Assembly (NCBI GenBank): GCA_019843655.1
Contig: JACDQD010000002.1
Span: forward strand, 3,978,585 to 4,042,584
DNA from: Lethocerus indicus
Taxonomy: Eukaryota > Arthropoda > Insecta > Hemiptera > Belostomatidae
DNA length: 64,000 bases
Direction of reading: 5' to 3'
Shown: in pieces, positions 14,375 through 28,300 of the stretch
Numbering within the stretch: the stretch's first letter is position 1
How the letters are laid out: every line of letters starts with the position of its first letter
The notes under the pieces: model-generated
What the model saw: the letters and a program-made list of their open reading frames with translations, nothing else
Told to the model about the DNA's origin: nothing
The model's database searches: none
Made by a program: the position numbers and the translations under genes

Positions 14375-15465
14375 TTCGGCATGTTTTTTCGGGCGTCCTC
14401 ACTGCACTGCACTGACAACCGCCGTTGGGTCAATATAATTTTACGATGCCGCGGTGTTCAGAATGCACCGCACGTGATGTCTAGTTATTCTTGAAATATT
14501 CCTTCTCCAGTCTTGCGCTAGACCGGTTTCGGTGTCGGTGCATAATGTGCAGCAAATAGCGTGGATTTCAGTTAATGAATATCAACATAAGAAATTGTAT
14601 TTTGTTCAATAGACTCTTTCAAAGTTATTCCGCCGAGTAACCTTAAGTGCATATGCAGTGCGATCGCATAAATTTGCTCAGTTTGCTGTAAATCTCGACA
14701 CGATAAAGTTGACGAAATGTATTTTTAATTCAAATGTGCTCAAGGATAGTTGCTTTTAAACCTAATAATTTTCTAATAATTTACCTCTTAAGATACACTG
14801 TTATTTGTATGTTTAGACCGAATTATCAAGACTGTAATATCGAGTATAAATTTTACTAAATTTATCTGCAGCGCGGTTAAGCTTTCAATTCACCCCTCTC
14901 CTCCCACCCCTTCCCCTTATTCTGTTACCGACATGTCTTCTACAATTACAAGTAATTATAAATGGGCACAACTTGTTTGCGCCGGCTCCCGCTATGCCCA
15001 GTTAATCATGTTGGATTTATGGCGGTGGGCTCAGTTTACAGCTTTCTTCTGGCGCACTTTATTATTAATGTCAGACCCCTGTCGTTGTAAAAATGAAAGA
15101 AAAAACATAAACAGTAATGTGGACAGTTTTGAAAATGCAAAAACGGATTCTAGCCCCGTTCCCAACGTCTCCGTTTGACTTTCGCGAGATTTATACGTGC
15201 TGAAAATGGTTCACGTATGAATTTCAACCGCCCTATCGCGAGATATAGAGCGTTTATTCATCAGGAAAGGCTGTAATATTTATGTGGTGAATTAAAATAT
15301 TCATTGAAATTTTTTAAATTCCGAGTTTAGAATGGAATCCAATGGAGTTCAGATTATAAATTATATGCTCTTATTTATTTTAATTCAATGTTTTTAGATG
15401 TTTAGAAATATACATGCCGCGCGGTAGTAATGGTCCTGAGAAATTTGTTCACCGGATTAGGTATG

Positions 15466-15491
15466 TTTCGGCATTTCGCCATCTTCAGTAG
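15466..15491 (+). repeat. Partial core of the interspersed repeat
   Basis: TTTCGGCATTTCGCCATCTT then CAGTAG is a clear family core with a slightly changed spacer. Confidence 0.55.
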
Positions 15492-18400
15492 AAGATTGGT
15501 AACACTTTCTAATTATCGTTTTGCTCGATTTATTCATTAATTTATTCATCGATATTGGCATGAACAGAAACAATGAAAAACCGATTGACCCTCGTTCTAC
15601 AAATATTTATACCTAACGGTCATAGCGAAAATTGAAATAACACTTTATAGTTGAAACGAGTATTTTCAGTGTCACATGCTATAAGAATAAATTTGGTTTG
15701 GTTAACCACTGACTGAAAGAAACAGAGAATGTGAGCTCAGGAAAGTGGTTATTACTGCAGGACTTATCTACGGTGGCGCGAAGCCAAAACAAGTCTAAAC
15801 TTATTGGGTTGGTAGGTCAATGCGAGCCCCTCCATTTAGTGTCACGCATTAAGCTTCAGCGGGGTAAATGAATAAATAAATAATTACCTTTTACCACAAC
15901 TCTTGCGTTAAACTCCTCTCGTTAAAAAGTAATTACCTTCTACATTTGTGATCGGACATTTTACTCAGATAAGCGTTGCATAAAATATAAACTAAAAATG
16001 TTTTATTTTAGTTCCCTAAAAACACAATTTTATAGAGGGATCTTGAGACGTCGGGTGCATGTCCAGGCCTCAGATATTTTTACTTCTCCATTCAAAACGG
16101 CCCCAAAAGCAGTTTCCATTTCTAAGGAATGTTTGCCCCATTTTCAAAAAACCGCGGCCTGTTTATAGCCGCCCAATAATAAATAATGTATTCGAAAAAA
16201 TTCAGAATTCCCAGGCATTTTATTACGTATTTATTAATACTCTTCATTTACTCCAGGTTTTTTTCCCCATTTCATTTCCCAACTGTATCCTTTCTTAATA
16301 TAATAAATGCATAAATTTGTAAACGATATTAGGCCGTTATATATAGAGTGGCGCTTAGATTTATTTCCCATTTTTTTCGCGGGAAAATTATCATTAATTA
16401 AATATATTTCTTTCGGTGATTTTTTTTTTCGCCAAAGTATGAAAAGTAAATATTTGTCGCCTTCGAAATTATTCTGTAAATGGGGGAAGGTTGACTATTT
16501 CATCCTGAATAATAAAAATTAATTCCACTATTAAAAAAATATATTTAACGGCGCATTTTTTGTTCCGTTTTGAGTTCCTTCAGCGAGCTTATGGTAAAGA
16601 GAAGAATACAATTAAATTTGCCGTCAATACTTACAACACGAATGTATTGAATCGAAATATATAAATTGAATTTGAACCTATCACAATCTCTAAATACAAA
16701 CTGTTGTAGCTTGTATTACAATGTTGCAATAGGCCTGTATATGAATGGAAATTTAGATAATAAAACATTTGCTTATTGAAACTACAGATTTCACTGAAAC
16801 TACAGAAAATTTACTGAACACGAACGGTCATATGATCGAAAGTATTTTTTTTCGAATTTGCAAATTTGTTCGCAAAGGTTTTGTTTTAAATGTTCAGATA
16901 TTTTTAATTTTCATTAGTTTCTACACACGCACATTCAGAATCTCCAAAATAATACTCTCTCTACGACTCTAGAACAACGTATTTACGTAAATGACCATCA
17001 ACGGATTGCCTTCTTTCTAGATTTCACTGCTTCTTTTCAGATAGAAAATCGGTATATATCGCCAAGTTATTTTTTTCTCAGTATATATAAAATGCGGTTG
17101 GGGTCACGCCGATATGCGCTTTTCGTGATCGGAACGTGAACGGTTATTTCTCCGATCACATCCCTGGGCATGCTCGAGCGTGATTCGAACCGGCGGCTCC
17201 CGGGCTCACAATCGACGACCCCTAACAAATTACAAATTACTAGAAATACATTATTTTTCTCCGAATATACACGGTATATCGTAGACGATAAATTTGGATT
17301 TGGCATTCTGGTCCGCGGACTTGGAAATTATAGTTACAACGACCTGGACCGCCGAAGCCCCACGATATTTATTTAACATATCTGTTGGATGTGTAACATC
17401 CGAAAATGACAGTTACATAGTATTATTGAGCCATTAGGGGAGGGCTACGTTCCATCCTCCCCCCATCTTCAACCCCCGGCCCATAGTCAAGTTACTGTCG
17501 AAGACAAGACCAGCGGCCAGAAAGAAGCTCCCGTTCTTAAAATCGTACACTGATGTTTAATGCAAGTGGCGGCCAACCACATACATAATTTATATTTCCC
17601 TCGCCAAACCAGTTTCACTTATATTGTACTACACAGAGCGGCGACACGAGGGCCGGGAAGGTTTAGTAGGGCGCCCCCGCTCAACCACCGACCGGCGTTT
17701 AAACTTAATTCATTTTTTTCCCAACCCTCTCATTTCAATTCAATATCTACGAGGGTTGATAAAATTAAAGGTCTACAACAAAATTGAATTCGTACCATCG
17801 TAACCGGTACTTAAGTATCAATGGAATGAGCGCATTAATCGCATTGCAACTAATACATTTCTTATATTGACATTAATTGTAACAAAATAATTGGCCACGA
17901 AATACGAACGGTGGCTACGAGGATGGTTCATCTGCTGTCAACGTACGTAATACTGTATTTAATGGTGACATGGAATATCACCGCTCTTACTAAATTTTAC
18001 TCATTTCAATTCAACCCTACGTGCAGAACAATTCCACCCCGCAACATGCGATAATAGACAACGCCCTTCGCGAGTACTACAATTCGTGCTCTCCGTGAAC
18101 GTGATTGTAAGCACGCATGTATGTAACAGGACAGAGAAGTCCTTATCATGTTGCTCATTTAAAAATTGTCTCGATCATAACAATTCTAGACCGATCACAC
18201 TATACTATAAGAGTCTCTATATATTGTGATATTTAAATTTTTATTTTGCTTAAGACTGGAAAATCGTTGACCTTTCGGGTTTCGGTTAGTGGGAGCCCCT
18301 GGGTGCCTGGTGTTCGTTGAATGGGGCGGTAAATCAGAGGGAGCCGGAACGCGGTATCTGGGAGATCTGCGAGAGGCGGAATCGACCAAAAATGGGTAAC

Positions 18401-20404
18401 ACTGCGGCGTTACAGCCCTAATGGGGGAGCCACCGATCACACTGCCTGCAACAACACCCCTCTGACCCACATTCCTCATTACGCCTACCCCACCGGTGAC
18501 TTCATTCTATGAATCTACTGTCTAGATATAGACCAGCTAGATCACTCTCAGTTAGGGTATTTGGCCCCTTTGATCAGGTGCTAGGCATCCTGTCAGCACT
18601 TAAATAGTTTCTAAATACGACCAGCCCTATCCCGGGGAATTGATTTATCGTTTAATACAGGTGTTAAACTTTGAATAAAAGTCCCCATCCTCCTTAATTG
18701 AAAACGCAACTGACCGTAACACTGCATTGAGAGCCTTACTTACTGCATTGCTTCACTTAACTACAGCGAAAAGCTTGTTTTTTGGTATAAGGCGAGAAAG
18801 TTATCCTTACGGCTCAATGAGGTCGTAAATCAGGACCCAGCTTTCCCAGAAGGCGACAACCGCTATGGGAAAACCTCGTCTTCAGATGCTTTGTAAAGGG
18901 AATTGAATGAATCAAAGTGTAAACCGCCGGTAGATTTTGGTTATACCGGATATTTTTCGAGGTTTACAACGATTATCAGTTTCGTCCGCACTACATTGCC
19001 AATCGAGTCCCTTATATTTGAGTCCTACGATAAATAATGTGACAGCATACAGCTCATTACATAAGTTTAAGGCATTTTTCGAGCTGATCGAGATGGATCG
19101 GAATACCACCATACCGGCTACTGACGAAATAAATAAAATATTTTCCGCGAAATATACGGTTCTTTATTATTTTTTAAATAATACTGCTTCCGGTTTTTAG
19201 TTAATATTTACGTTGCACCTGATAATTTTCGCCGGTGACGGCGTTTCGCAGACATCGGTTTAAAAAATTTCAGGCGTCCGCACTATTGGAATTGAGTCAA
19301 CAATCTAAATGCACTTGGTGATATCGCTCTAGTGCTAATTGGTGTTGGTGAGCTTGTATGATCATTGGGAAAACGTACAATCGGGCTTTATTGACAGACC
19401 TAAAGTGGGCTTAATCGGTGCAGGGAACTAAAGCCGCCGCTAGCCGGTTGTCAGAGCGTGGTGAGAGTGATTTGGAGAAGGGCGTAACGTGGGGCACTTT
19501 AACACAATGGGGCAATCGATACCCGCTTTGTTCGGCCCTCATCCTACACTTGGTTATCTCAACTCCCTTCGCAACTCAGTACACGCTTCAAACGACATCA
19601 TCCGAACCCGGTAACATCCGCCACGAACCACTCTCAGTACTCGCTACTGGTTATATACACTTCAGCTATTCCCGTATTATCGGTACCGATTTCCAAAAAT
19701 TTATAATACTCAATATTTGTCCGGTGCGGAATAGTTTTAATTCGGCGTCGGCGAAATATCAGAAAAGCCGACTGAGAGAATCGGCCATTAATTTAAGAAC
19801 TCGTTACGATATTCGCTCTGCCGTGAAACGCGAGCTGGCGGACGGTGGCTCAATTACGAGCACACCGCTTCCACGGCGGTACACGGAAAATCGGTTCAGA
19901 TTTATTCGCCTATTTATTGCCAATTGTACCTAATTACAGCACCTCTCAATTCCGAGATTAACACGTTACTATTTATGCGTACGTACTTCCTACGGTATCC
20001 AAATGGAAAAAATAAAAGAAATTTCGATTATTTCGACAATATAAACAACTCTGTAGTAACAGAGAATATGTTACTACGGTTCAACGTCGGGTATCAGTTG
20101 TACGGACGCGGCAGGAGTCGTAATTTTAGGATAACAATTCTCGTTTAAATAATTAATTCCGCGATTCGATTAGCATAAAACCATTCGGAAAACTACATAA
20201 GGAGGTGGTAATAAACGAGATACAGTGTATAAGGGGAGCGTCTGCCACCGCGACCCGCTAATTAACACGTAACGACGGTGTAACGATTTCATCGAGGGCT
20301 AATAAACATATAGAGGCTTCAATCCCGTTACCGATATATGTAATCGACTAGATTAAGTCCCTCGGTCGGGGAATGGGCGGTCCGCAATCTTCACGGATAA
20401 TAAC
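15492..20404. other. Proximal upstream DNA of the engrailed-family gene, no gene seen
   Basis: AT-rich sequence. A frame across 19418-19933 is open but contains no methionine and no recognisable domain. Enhancers or Polycomb-type elements could lie here by analogy with engrailed loci, but none can be demonstrated from sequence. Confidence 0.55.
17067..17306 (-). repeat. Possible tRNA-derived repeat remnant
   Basis: On the minus strand GGTTCGAATC (complement of 17183-17192) resembles a pol III B box, following a CCCGGGAGCCGCC stretch. The T-arm does not pair well and no complete cloverleaf can be drawn, so it is not a tRNA gene. Confidence 0.2.
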
Positions 20405-20896
20405 TTGATTCCCCGTTTTACCTCGGGGCGTGAAAAAGGGCTCGGGCGGTTTCCATTACTGTCGCCCCTTCCGGGCGCGGGGGCGGTACCTCGGGGGCTG
20501 GAGGGAGGTCGGCGGCGGCGGCGGTGGGGGTCCTCGGGGCAGGCTATTGGCCGGGTGCGTGTGAGTGGGGGTGCGCGCGCGCCTGGGGGCGGGCCCCGGC
20601 CCCTCCCGCCACCGGGGGGGAGGGTGGGCGTGTCGGGGCGGCAGGACAGATTTCAAGTTTGAAATCTTAGTTTAAACCTGTCACTGGGTGACAGCGCGGC
20701 GCTCCGCTACCCCTCACCCGGCCACGCTCGCCTCCACTCACCGACCTCTGCATTAGCCCCCACGAGACATGCGGCCGGGCCCCTCTTAGTACAACCGCCT
20801 CCGAGACTCATCTCGGCGCCTCTCGTCTAGCCGTACGCCCCCTCCTCTATTGTAGCCGCGGTGAACAGGTCCCGCTAGAGTAGTACCCCAGTGAGC
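20405..20896 (+). promoter_or_regulatory. CpG-rich probable promoter and 5' UTR of the engrailed-family gene
   Basis: Base composition changes sharply from AT-rich flanks to a GC- and CpG-dense block just before the ATG. It includes GGCGG-type boxes, a GCGCGCGCC tract near 20572-20583, and G runs at 20578-20640. From about 20690 to 20890 the sequence becomes C/T-rich, as expected for a transcribed leader. No convincing TATA box or unambiguous initiator was seen, so the start site is not placed. Promoter identity is inferred from position and composition. Confidence 0.5.
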
Positions 20897-21534
20897 ATGG
20901 CGTTAGAGACGGAACGTCGGAGTCCCAACAACGCCTCCTCGCCGGGCCCCGACAGGCCGAGCTCGTCGGGCTCCAGCTGCAGCCCGGGCTCGGCCGCCTC
21001 CGGCGAAGAGAAGCGGCCCTCGGCCTTCCACAGGATAGAGCTCCTCTGCTCGGACACCAGGAGCACCGAGCAGCACCTGCCCGCCGCCCACCTCCACCTG
21101 GGCATAGGGCTGCTGCCCAGGGTGCCAATAGCGCCCGTATATCACCACCTCCACCACCACCAGCCCGGCCTGCACCACCAGATCGGCGGCGGCAAGGAAC
21201 CCCAGCCGGGGGCGGACCGCCCGCCCGCCCAGATACAGCCCTCCGCGCCCACCACCCTCCCCTTTTCCGTCGACAACATCCTCAGGCCGGAGTTCGGCAA
21301 GGCGGCCTCGGTGGCGGCGGCGGCGGCGGCGGCTGCGGCCGCGGCGGTGCAGGCGAGGCGGAGCCCCGCCCCCAGGAGAGGACCCCTCGCCGGCCAGCAG
21401 CCCCAGGAGGCGGCAGCCCGACGAAGACTACCCGGACCCCGCCAAGATCGACCCGCCCATACCCGACGACACCGCCAGCCAGATGTGGCCGGCCTGGGTC
21501 TACTGCACCAGGTACTCGGACCGTCCCAGCTCAG
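20897..21534 (+). CDS. en: Engrailed-family homeobox gene, exon 1 (N-terminus, EH1, EH2), with apparent 1-nt frameshift
   Basis: This exon encodes the N-terminal half of an Engrailed/Invected transcription factor, a nuclear homeodomain repressor of segment and compartment patterning. The start is ATG at 20897 (MALETERRSPNN) with A at -3 and G at +4. Ser/Pro/Gly-rich and His-rich stretches follow, then the EH1 motif LPFSVDNILRPEFG (residues 121-134), which in this family recruits Groucho. After an alanine run the frame that began at the ATG loses homology. The frame one base later (codons starting 21420) reads DEDYPDPAKIDPP and then WPAWVYCTRYSDRPSSG (EH2, from corrected residue 197), the family's Extradenticle/Pbx-binding region. 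Both frames are open across 21303-21420, so one extra base, perhaps in the C run 21369-21373, is implied. The exon ends TCAG|GTCAGT in phase 1. With one base removed the full protein is 327 aa, near the size of shorter arthropod Engrailed proteins. It could be the invected paralogue rather than engrailed. Confidence 0.93.
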
Positions 21535-24500
21535 GTCAGTAAAGTGTTTATTTATTTTTCGCACTTGTGTCCACTCCAGTCCCTCCCAAATTATCTCGGA
21601 AATTAGTTGCGCGCGATGCGCGTTAACCTTTCGGGTTCGGGTTACGTGACAGTGGTGGCGGTGTTTGTGGCCGATACCGAAACCGCGTATTTTTGTACTC
21701 CTCGTAGAGATCGGCGAGAGTAAACTTCGGGCATAAGTTGCGGAGGGGACCCGACGTCGGATGAGTTATGGTCCGGTGGGACGGTGCCCGTGACGTGTCC
21801 TAGGTACGGACGGGGCCCATTGTGGGGCCGCTGCGGTCATTGTATTTACGTGCGAAACGTCGGCGACATAAATTATTCCCCGGTGAGACCGTGTCGACGC
21901 TCTGCCGGTCTGCTCTCGGCCGGCGCAGATAATTCTTCCGCTCTCCTCACAATAGCCCCCTTCGTTATATTACCCCCTCGCCCAGCGATACTCCTCAATT
22001 GTACGCATTGAGAAATGAGCTCTTTTCTTAACTTCCGATTGTAACTAGGCGAAATAATTCCTTACGCGGCTTTTCATTCCGTGAAGGCTCGTTAAAACGA
22101 GTCCTTCATAAAGTTACGTTAAGTGGCTCGTATTGAACGCTGTCGCGAAGTTGGTTCCGTTTCCGGTTTATTCGTTGCCGGCCGTGCGAGAAATATGGCG
22201 CGTATAATTGGGCCGCCGGAGCGATCTTCCTCGCCGGTAATTTTGTATAATAAAATTATGACCACAACTCCGTCCTCTTTTACCCAATTTATATTCGGCC
22301 AATTAAAATTCCCTAGCCGACGGCCTTTTTATACCGTCCACTGTGAGGGAATGCCCGAAAGGGCCCGTTTTTCCGAGCCCCCGTCATTAACCAGGCAAAC
22401 GTTCCGGTCCCTAACGCGCTCCTCTCTTTTATTGCGGCTTAATTCACTGGACGGAACTACGGAACCGATTTGGTAAAATTCTCACCATCCACAGTTACTC
22501 GATTAGTGAAAACTTGTCAATACCTAATACTCTAACTGCTTGTTATTAACGACGGAACGAGCGAAAATGTAAAATAATACGAGTAATTATAAACGGTGTA
22601 TTTTTGACGTTTATTTATTAAACATTCGGTTTTTCTACAGCCCTAATTAACGGGATGTCTTGCACGGTTAGTTTCAAATATGTCATATCATTAGGCACCC
22701 ATATCTGAGGGTTATTCCGGCGGTATATAGATATTTACAGTTAAGATATTTGGAAGAGTTATAACGGATTCAATGTTGCTTCAGCTCTATTAATTACGAT
22801 TTGAAACCTATGTGCCGGGAGATTTGAATGCTGATTAGGGAAGAGCGTATGCAGTTTGGCGGGGGTGGGCGGCGGCGGGCTGGAAGGTGGCGGCGGCACT
22901 TTAAAAAGGTGCATAATGCGTATTTTGGGTCGGTGGCGGTGCCCGAACCGGGCCCGTGTTGTGACAAACGGCCCTCGTAAATATCCCCAAGGCCCTGGGT
23001 ATAAAGGAGACCGGGAGAGGTGGGTCCCTTTTCCCTCTTCCCTCTTCTTCCCCCATTGTCGGCCGAGGAAACAAAACCTCCGCCGCCACATCGTATTTCA
23101 CGAGGTCCCACACAATTTCACTCTTTCTATACTATTTTTATATATATTTTTTTTGTGTGTTGCCGCGCGGTTAAATCTCCGAATGACCGCCTGTGAACGC
23201 TGGATATTTCCAGACTCCGGATGGATATTTATATGCTTACGCTTATATGTTATGCACCTGCCCCGGTCACCGGGTGGTGATTTTTATGGGGATGTAAAAC
23301 TGGCGACTGCTCGAATGCGTGGGCGATTGTGGAATAAAAGCTATTGGGATAAGTCGCCCCGCTGTGTCCTGTTTAAAGGGCGGAATAATGCGGCCCGACA
23401 ACTTCTGTTTATACCGCCACGGTTATATTTCGCTTCTTCGAGGTGGAACTCCACAACGGACGAGCTTTTAACCCCCCGTTTTCAGTCCCCGCTAAAATTG
23501 TTAAATTAGAGGACAAATAACAATCTAAATAATAGAATATCAGGCTGATGGAAATATCGGAATGAAAATTGTAAATATTTAATAAATTGAGAAGGAGAAT
23601 TATAGTTTCTATTTTGTAGCTTATTTTTAGACTGAGATTCGTTTCTATTCAAACAGACTGTTTATTGGTAGGAGAAATATTCGCTATTCCAATATATTGG
23701 GGAAACAACAATATGTTCTGCATTTCACTGGATCGATTATCGTGTTATGATGTTGAAGGGAGAGAGACACACGCGCCAGAGAGCGAGGCCGATTTGAAAG
23801 TCAATTTTACGACTGCAATAAAATTTAAACCTTTCACCGGGCCCCTACATCTGCACTGATGGAGGTTTAAAAACGGAAGCCGATTAGCGGCTCCAAGCGG
23901 CCCTCCGACGCGAAAAAAGATATTTTCATCGATTTTCAAACGCCGGCAAATTGCCAATTTGTTATTTTCCGAAAACAGTCAGTTCATATATTCTTTTGGT
24001 CATACCTCACGAGATAAAACTGTGAACAATATCTCCTATATTGTACCCGTTATATATAAATTTTAAACCCGAAGGAAACTGTTATATTTGGTTGTGGATA
24101 TTTATGAAAAACTGTACACAATCTCTGCTTTTATTTTACACTGTAATATCAGAAAACAGGGCGTAATCTTTCAGAAACTATGATTCATACTGTTCTCAGA
24201 TAATCCGTCGATAATTGATTGGCAATGTGTGTGTCATTCACCGTGTTCTCGGAACTTGTTTTATGCCAATTAAAAATTCTGTTTCTCTAACACTTTTATC
24301 AGCGCCGGCACTGTCAGCGATTTAGCGAAAGTTGTATTTCAAATAATCTACTCTCGTTTTACGGATGAAAGCGACGGAGTTGGACAGTGGCTTACGAGCA
24401 CTTTCAGTTTAGTCTGTACAACAAATAGAGTTCCAAATCGAGTTTACGCGATATTACTATCATTCCTAAAGGAGAATTTACTATCGAAAAATACCTACTG

Positions 24501-24783
24501 TTATATATAAAATGAAAATATAATTTTCACGCGAGACACCTTTTAGAAAATGAAAATCGTCGACCGTAATCAGACGGGGTAGATCCTGTTTAAGGGCGGA
24601 ATATATCACACTCTCGGCGGGAATAATTGCCCCTACCGCCCCTGGGGTATAAACAAAATTATTGCCAATATCGGGTCGGGCACGGAAAAAAGAAAGGCTA
24701 ATACGGGGTAAAAGCATAAAACGGTTTTAAATGAATCATTATTTGTTGGCGCTGTGTGGCGGGGGCAGTGGCAGGGTCATTAC

Positions 24784-24812
24784 TGCCGCCGCCGCCGCCG
24801 CCGCCGCCGCCA
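24784..24812 (+). repeat. (GCC)n microsatellite in intron 1
   Basis: About nine perfect GCC units. Confidence 0.9.
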
Positions 24813-25360
24813 CCGGGAGCTGTTACCGCTTCATCGGAATAAATAAAAAAAAAAAAAAATAATAATAACGAAACCTCGGTGTGGCACACCGATCTTACGA
24901 AAGCAGAAACTAATTACGCCGCTATCTGGACTGGTAAATCTCGCATGGGGGCCCCAACGGCCCCCGCCGTATGATGAATTAAAGCAACAATTACAAACCC
25001 CCCGGTCTACTAGGGGCGCACTCAACACACAGACACACACTCGGACCCAATTTTACCACTTGACGATTGAACTTTTTAACCCGACTTATTTACTTTACCG
25101 AATTTGTATTGAAAGCTCAATATGAGAACAGATCGGAGGGACGGAGGGCCCTCTCTTGAGGCCAAATTTATGACTGAATAAAATGGTTTGAAATTTTAGA
25201 TCGTAAAATTCGGTGATTCGAACCAATTTCTAAGCGAATTCCTACAATTTAGCGTGAGGAAAACTCGCAATCCCACCATAAGGTTCCAGAAAAATGGATT
25301 TCAAATTTTTAGGACGTCTCTAAAGCCCATCCGAGTGTTGATGTTCAGCTACTTAAGACA

Positions 25361-25395
25361 CGGAGAGGCCGAAACCGGTCTAGCGTAAGACGAAA
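25361..25395 (-). repeat. Partial interspersed-repeat fragment, inverted
   Basis: GGCCGAAACCGGTCTAGCGT followed by AAGAC is the complement of the GGTTTCGG half together with the GTCTTxxGCxAGACC hairpin half. A separate forward half, TTTCCGCCATCTTCACTAG, lies at 25630-25648. Confidence 0.5.
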
Positions 25396-28300
25396 TCACC
25401 CAGCTAACAGGAATCGTGGCATTCCCGACATGAATTGCAGACAATTTTGTAACTACCTTTTGGTAAAACCCACCAATTTACAACGGGAGAATAATTAAAT
25501 TTCATACAGTAATTGGTATTCGAATATAAATAGGAAAGATTGTTCGAATTCGGAGTATATTCTGTAGCGAAATATTTTAACATATACCGTATTCTATTGT
25601 TGATGCTCTTGATTTAGCCCGTTTTTAGCTTTCCGCCATCTTCACTAGTCGCCGTATATATTATTCAAATATATAGGGGAATATATACATTTCTATTGTA
25701 AATATTAAATGGTTCGTGCGCTTAAGTCAATTCAGTACAAGGAATGTACAGTGGGGGGGTGAAAAAAATAGGGAATAAATTTGAAGTTATATTTCAGCGG
25801 CAGTTCTCGGCGCATGAAACAGGTCATTAACGTCGCTCATTAATTAGCGATATAATTTATTTTTACTTTGTTGGCGCTAATTTACAAGTCGGAGAATTGG
25901 TGGGGACTGTAAATATTCCTCGGTCGGTTTTAAAAATAGTCTAATTTCAGCGGACGTTCTAAATTCGGCGGGAGATAACGTCGCCAAATCTGCAGTCGGT
26001 TCATCGACTCGCGGTCGAACAGTTCGGGTTTTTTTTTTTGGTTTCTGTTTTGTTCCCTTCGAGAGTTTCGGTTTCTGAATAGGATTCGCGCCGCCCAACG
26101 GGCCGATATTCCAAAAACGGATTTCCCGTCTGGCCATAAACGGGTGACCGAGCTTTCTAAACAGTAACAAAATTGCTGGGCCGAATTTTAATTTCTGCCG
26201 TAAATAATAACAGTCGGCTCTTCGTAATCGGATCGTTTTGTTGAGGCGAAAACAAAAAGAATCATAAATACGAGGTGAGAAAATCGCTATTAGAAAGTTC
26301 GCGTCGAATGTGTTCGTTTCAAAAAAGGGCATCCTTTCCGTTTTTAGCTTTCGACCAAATTGGAAACAGCCCGATTATAATGTTCCACGATGCGGATTGT
26401 TTCTCAATGAATATTTCATTTCTACGCAATTTGTTAACAATAAATTAGTAGACACGAGCGAGTTGCCGCTATTGTTGGTCATTGCGGCTCGTTTTCTGAA
26501 ATAGGTTAACGATCGAACCCTATTTCAAATAACCAAATATAAGACTGTTAAACATTCTCTTTTCACTATGAAATAACTTAAATGTATAGGTTTACTGAAC
26601 AAAATATGGGGAAATGGGCTTATCACCGCCAATACATTAATGAGAATATTCGAGTAGTTCTCGTGTAGGTACAAATAATGAAGGCATTTATTTTATTGGG
26701 TACTTTACTCATTTCTGCCTTGGCGAATTTCGTTTCTGTAATTGAATTCTTCTAATTAATGTTAACTCATGCTCATATAGATTTCAAGAAACACTTCTTG
26801 TTCTCAGTAAATTTAGATAGGAACACCGAAGTTATAATATATATCTTATAATAATCATAACGAAATTTGTCTGTTACTGAACCTCATATAAGGAAATAGA
26901 ACTGGGTTTCAATCCAAATTTTTTCCCTGTGAAATATTTGTGGAAATATAGTACATAGTTCTCGAAGAAACAGATATTATTGGACAATTGAAATCGTGTT
27001 TTCTTTGAACAATTGCCTTTATATTGTTTCTCGCAACACTTGTTCAATCTTGGGGCGATCAAGATCTGTGTTAACATTGTCGGGAGAGCGGGATAAATTC
27101 CTCCCTTATTTTCTCAATATACCGCTAGCAAAGTTTTCCACTCGGATTGAAAGTGGGAAAGCAATAAAACCGAAAGAGGTTTGGAGGGGTGGCGTGGAAA
27201 TCCAATAGCACCGGCTCTGAAAAATACAGAAGCCGGCCGCTCGACCCTCCAACGACCGACAAAACCCCAAAACATTTTACCCTGGGCCAAACCAACCCCC
27301 GCCGCTATAATACACGCGTTTCACTCAGATATACCCCACTGAGCTAGGCTAAATACAATTTATATTACCGTCAGCAGAAGAAATCTTCAAATAGTGCAAT
27401 GATTTAAACAAAAATCTCTAGAAAACCTATATAGAAAGGCAGCGTGCCAAGAAAAAGGCACAAACTGAGACACGATGACTGAAAATATTATCATTTGGGT
27501 GAAATACAATGAAATTTTATTTAGTCGAAAGTTATTGTCATTTGGTTTATATATAATACAATATTAATGTTCGGGATTCAATTTTTCAGCAGGAGAAAGT
27601 TGAATAATAATTTAACCCGCCGAATTGAAAAATATTATATTAACAGTATTCTAAATTTTGGTAGAACAGTAATTGTTTCATGACAAATGTTACATGAAGC
27701 CATGAAGATTTTGCCAACTTCAATTTTATTCAATTATTTAACCACATTGCCTAAATCATCTCGGTCATTGTAATCCCTGTAAATGTATTGTATTAAAAAA
27801 TAGAACCTACCATTTTTAATGCCAAGCCTCACTGTGCTCGCATAACGCCGAATTGTACGATAAATGGGCTATTATTTAAACACTCAACAATATGAGCGGT
27901 GAAATTATTTTCTCAAAATTCCTGTTCTAATCCAAGAAGAATTAATTAATAAATCCTTCAGTATTCCAGCCATTTTCTACACTCAATCACTCCACATCTT
28001 GCTCGACTGGACAAGCATTTAAGCGTATTTAAACCTTTAAAATAAAGAAATTTCGGGGTAAACATGATGTTTATGACGCCATAAACAATTTATATTCCGC
28101 CAATGATGTTCACATTCTCTGCCGGGCCGAATTTTTTATTCACTGATTATTTCTGGTTACAGATTTGTACAAAAATCTTGCAAGCTCGTCCAGTAATCGC
28201 CCCCCGTACGATATTAACGAGCTTAAAATTTACAATTGGAATACCGCCGCAATTGGAGAGGGCGATGGGTTGAAGAGCACAAGTTAGTTTACAATCAATT

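Noticed and set aside
15790..15830. TTGGGTTGGTAGGTCAATGCGAG as a second mariner end
   Set aside because: Resembles mariner ends, but no partner inverted repeat was found nearby.
17160..17225. Possible tRNA gene because of GGTTCGAATC
   Set aside because: The T-arm stem does not pair and no acceptor stem or anticodon arm could be built; kept only as a weak repeat remnant.
18240..18480. GC-rich block with a 94-codon minus frame as a retroelement fragment
   Set aside because: No recognisable reverse transcriptase, gag or terminal repeat motif.
19418..19933. A 171-codon open frame upstream of the gene
   Set aside because: It begins with GTG, contains no methionine and no recognisable domain, so it is not a credible eukaryotic gene.
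21347..21380. A 34-nt intron that would restore the exon 1 frame
   Set aside because: It is far shorter than functional metazoan introns and lacks a branch-point or pyrimidine tract.
22856..23509. A 217-codon open frame in intron 1
   Set aside because: Starts in a GGC-rich stretch, crosses unrelated compositions, has no domain and overlaps equally open frames on the minus strand.
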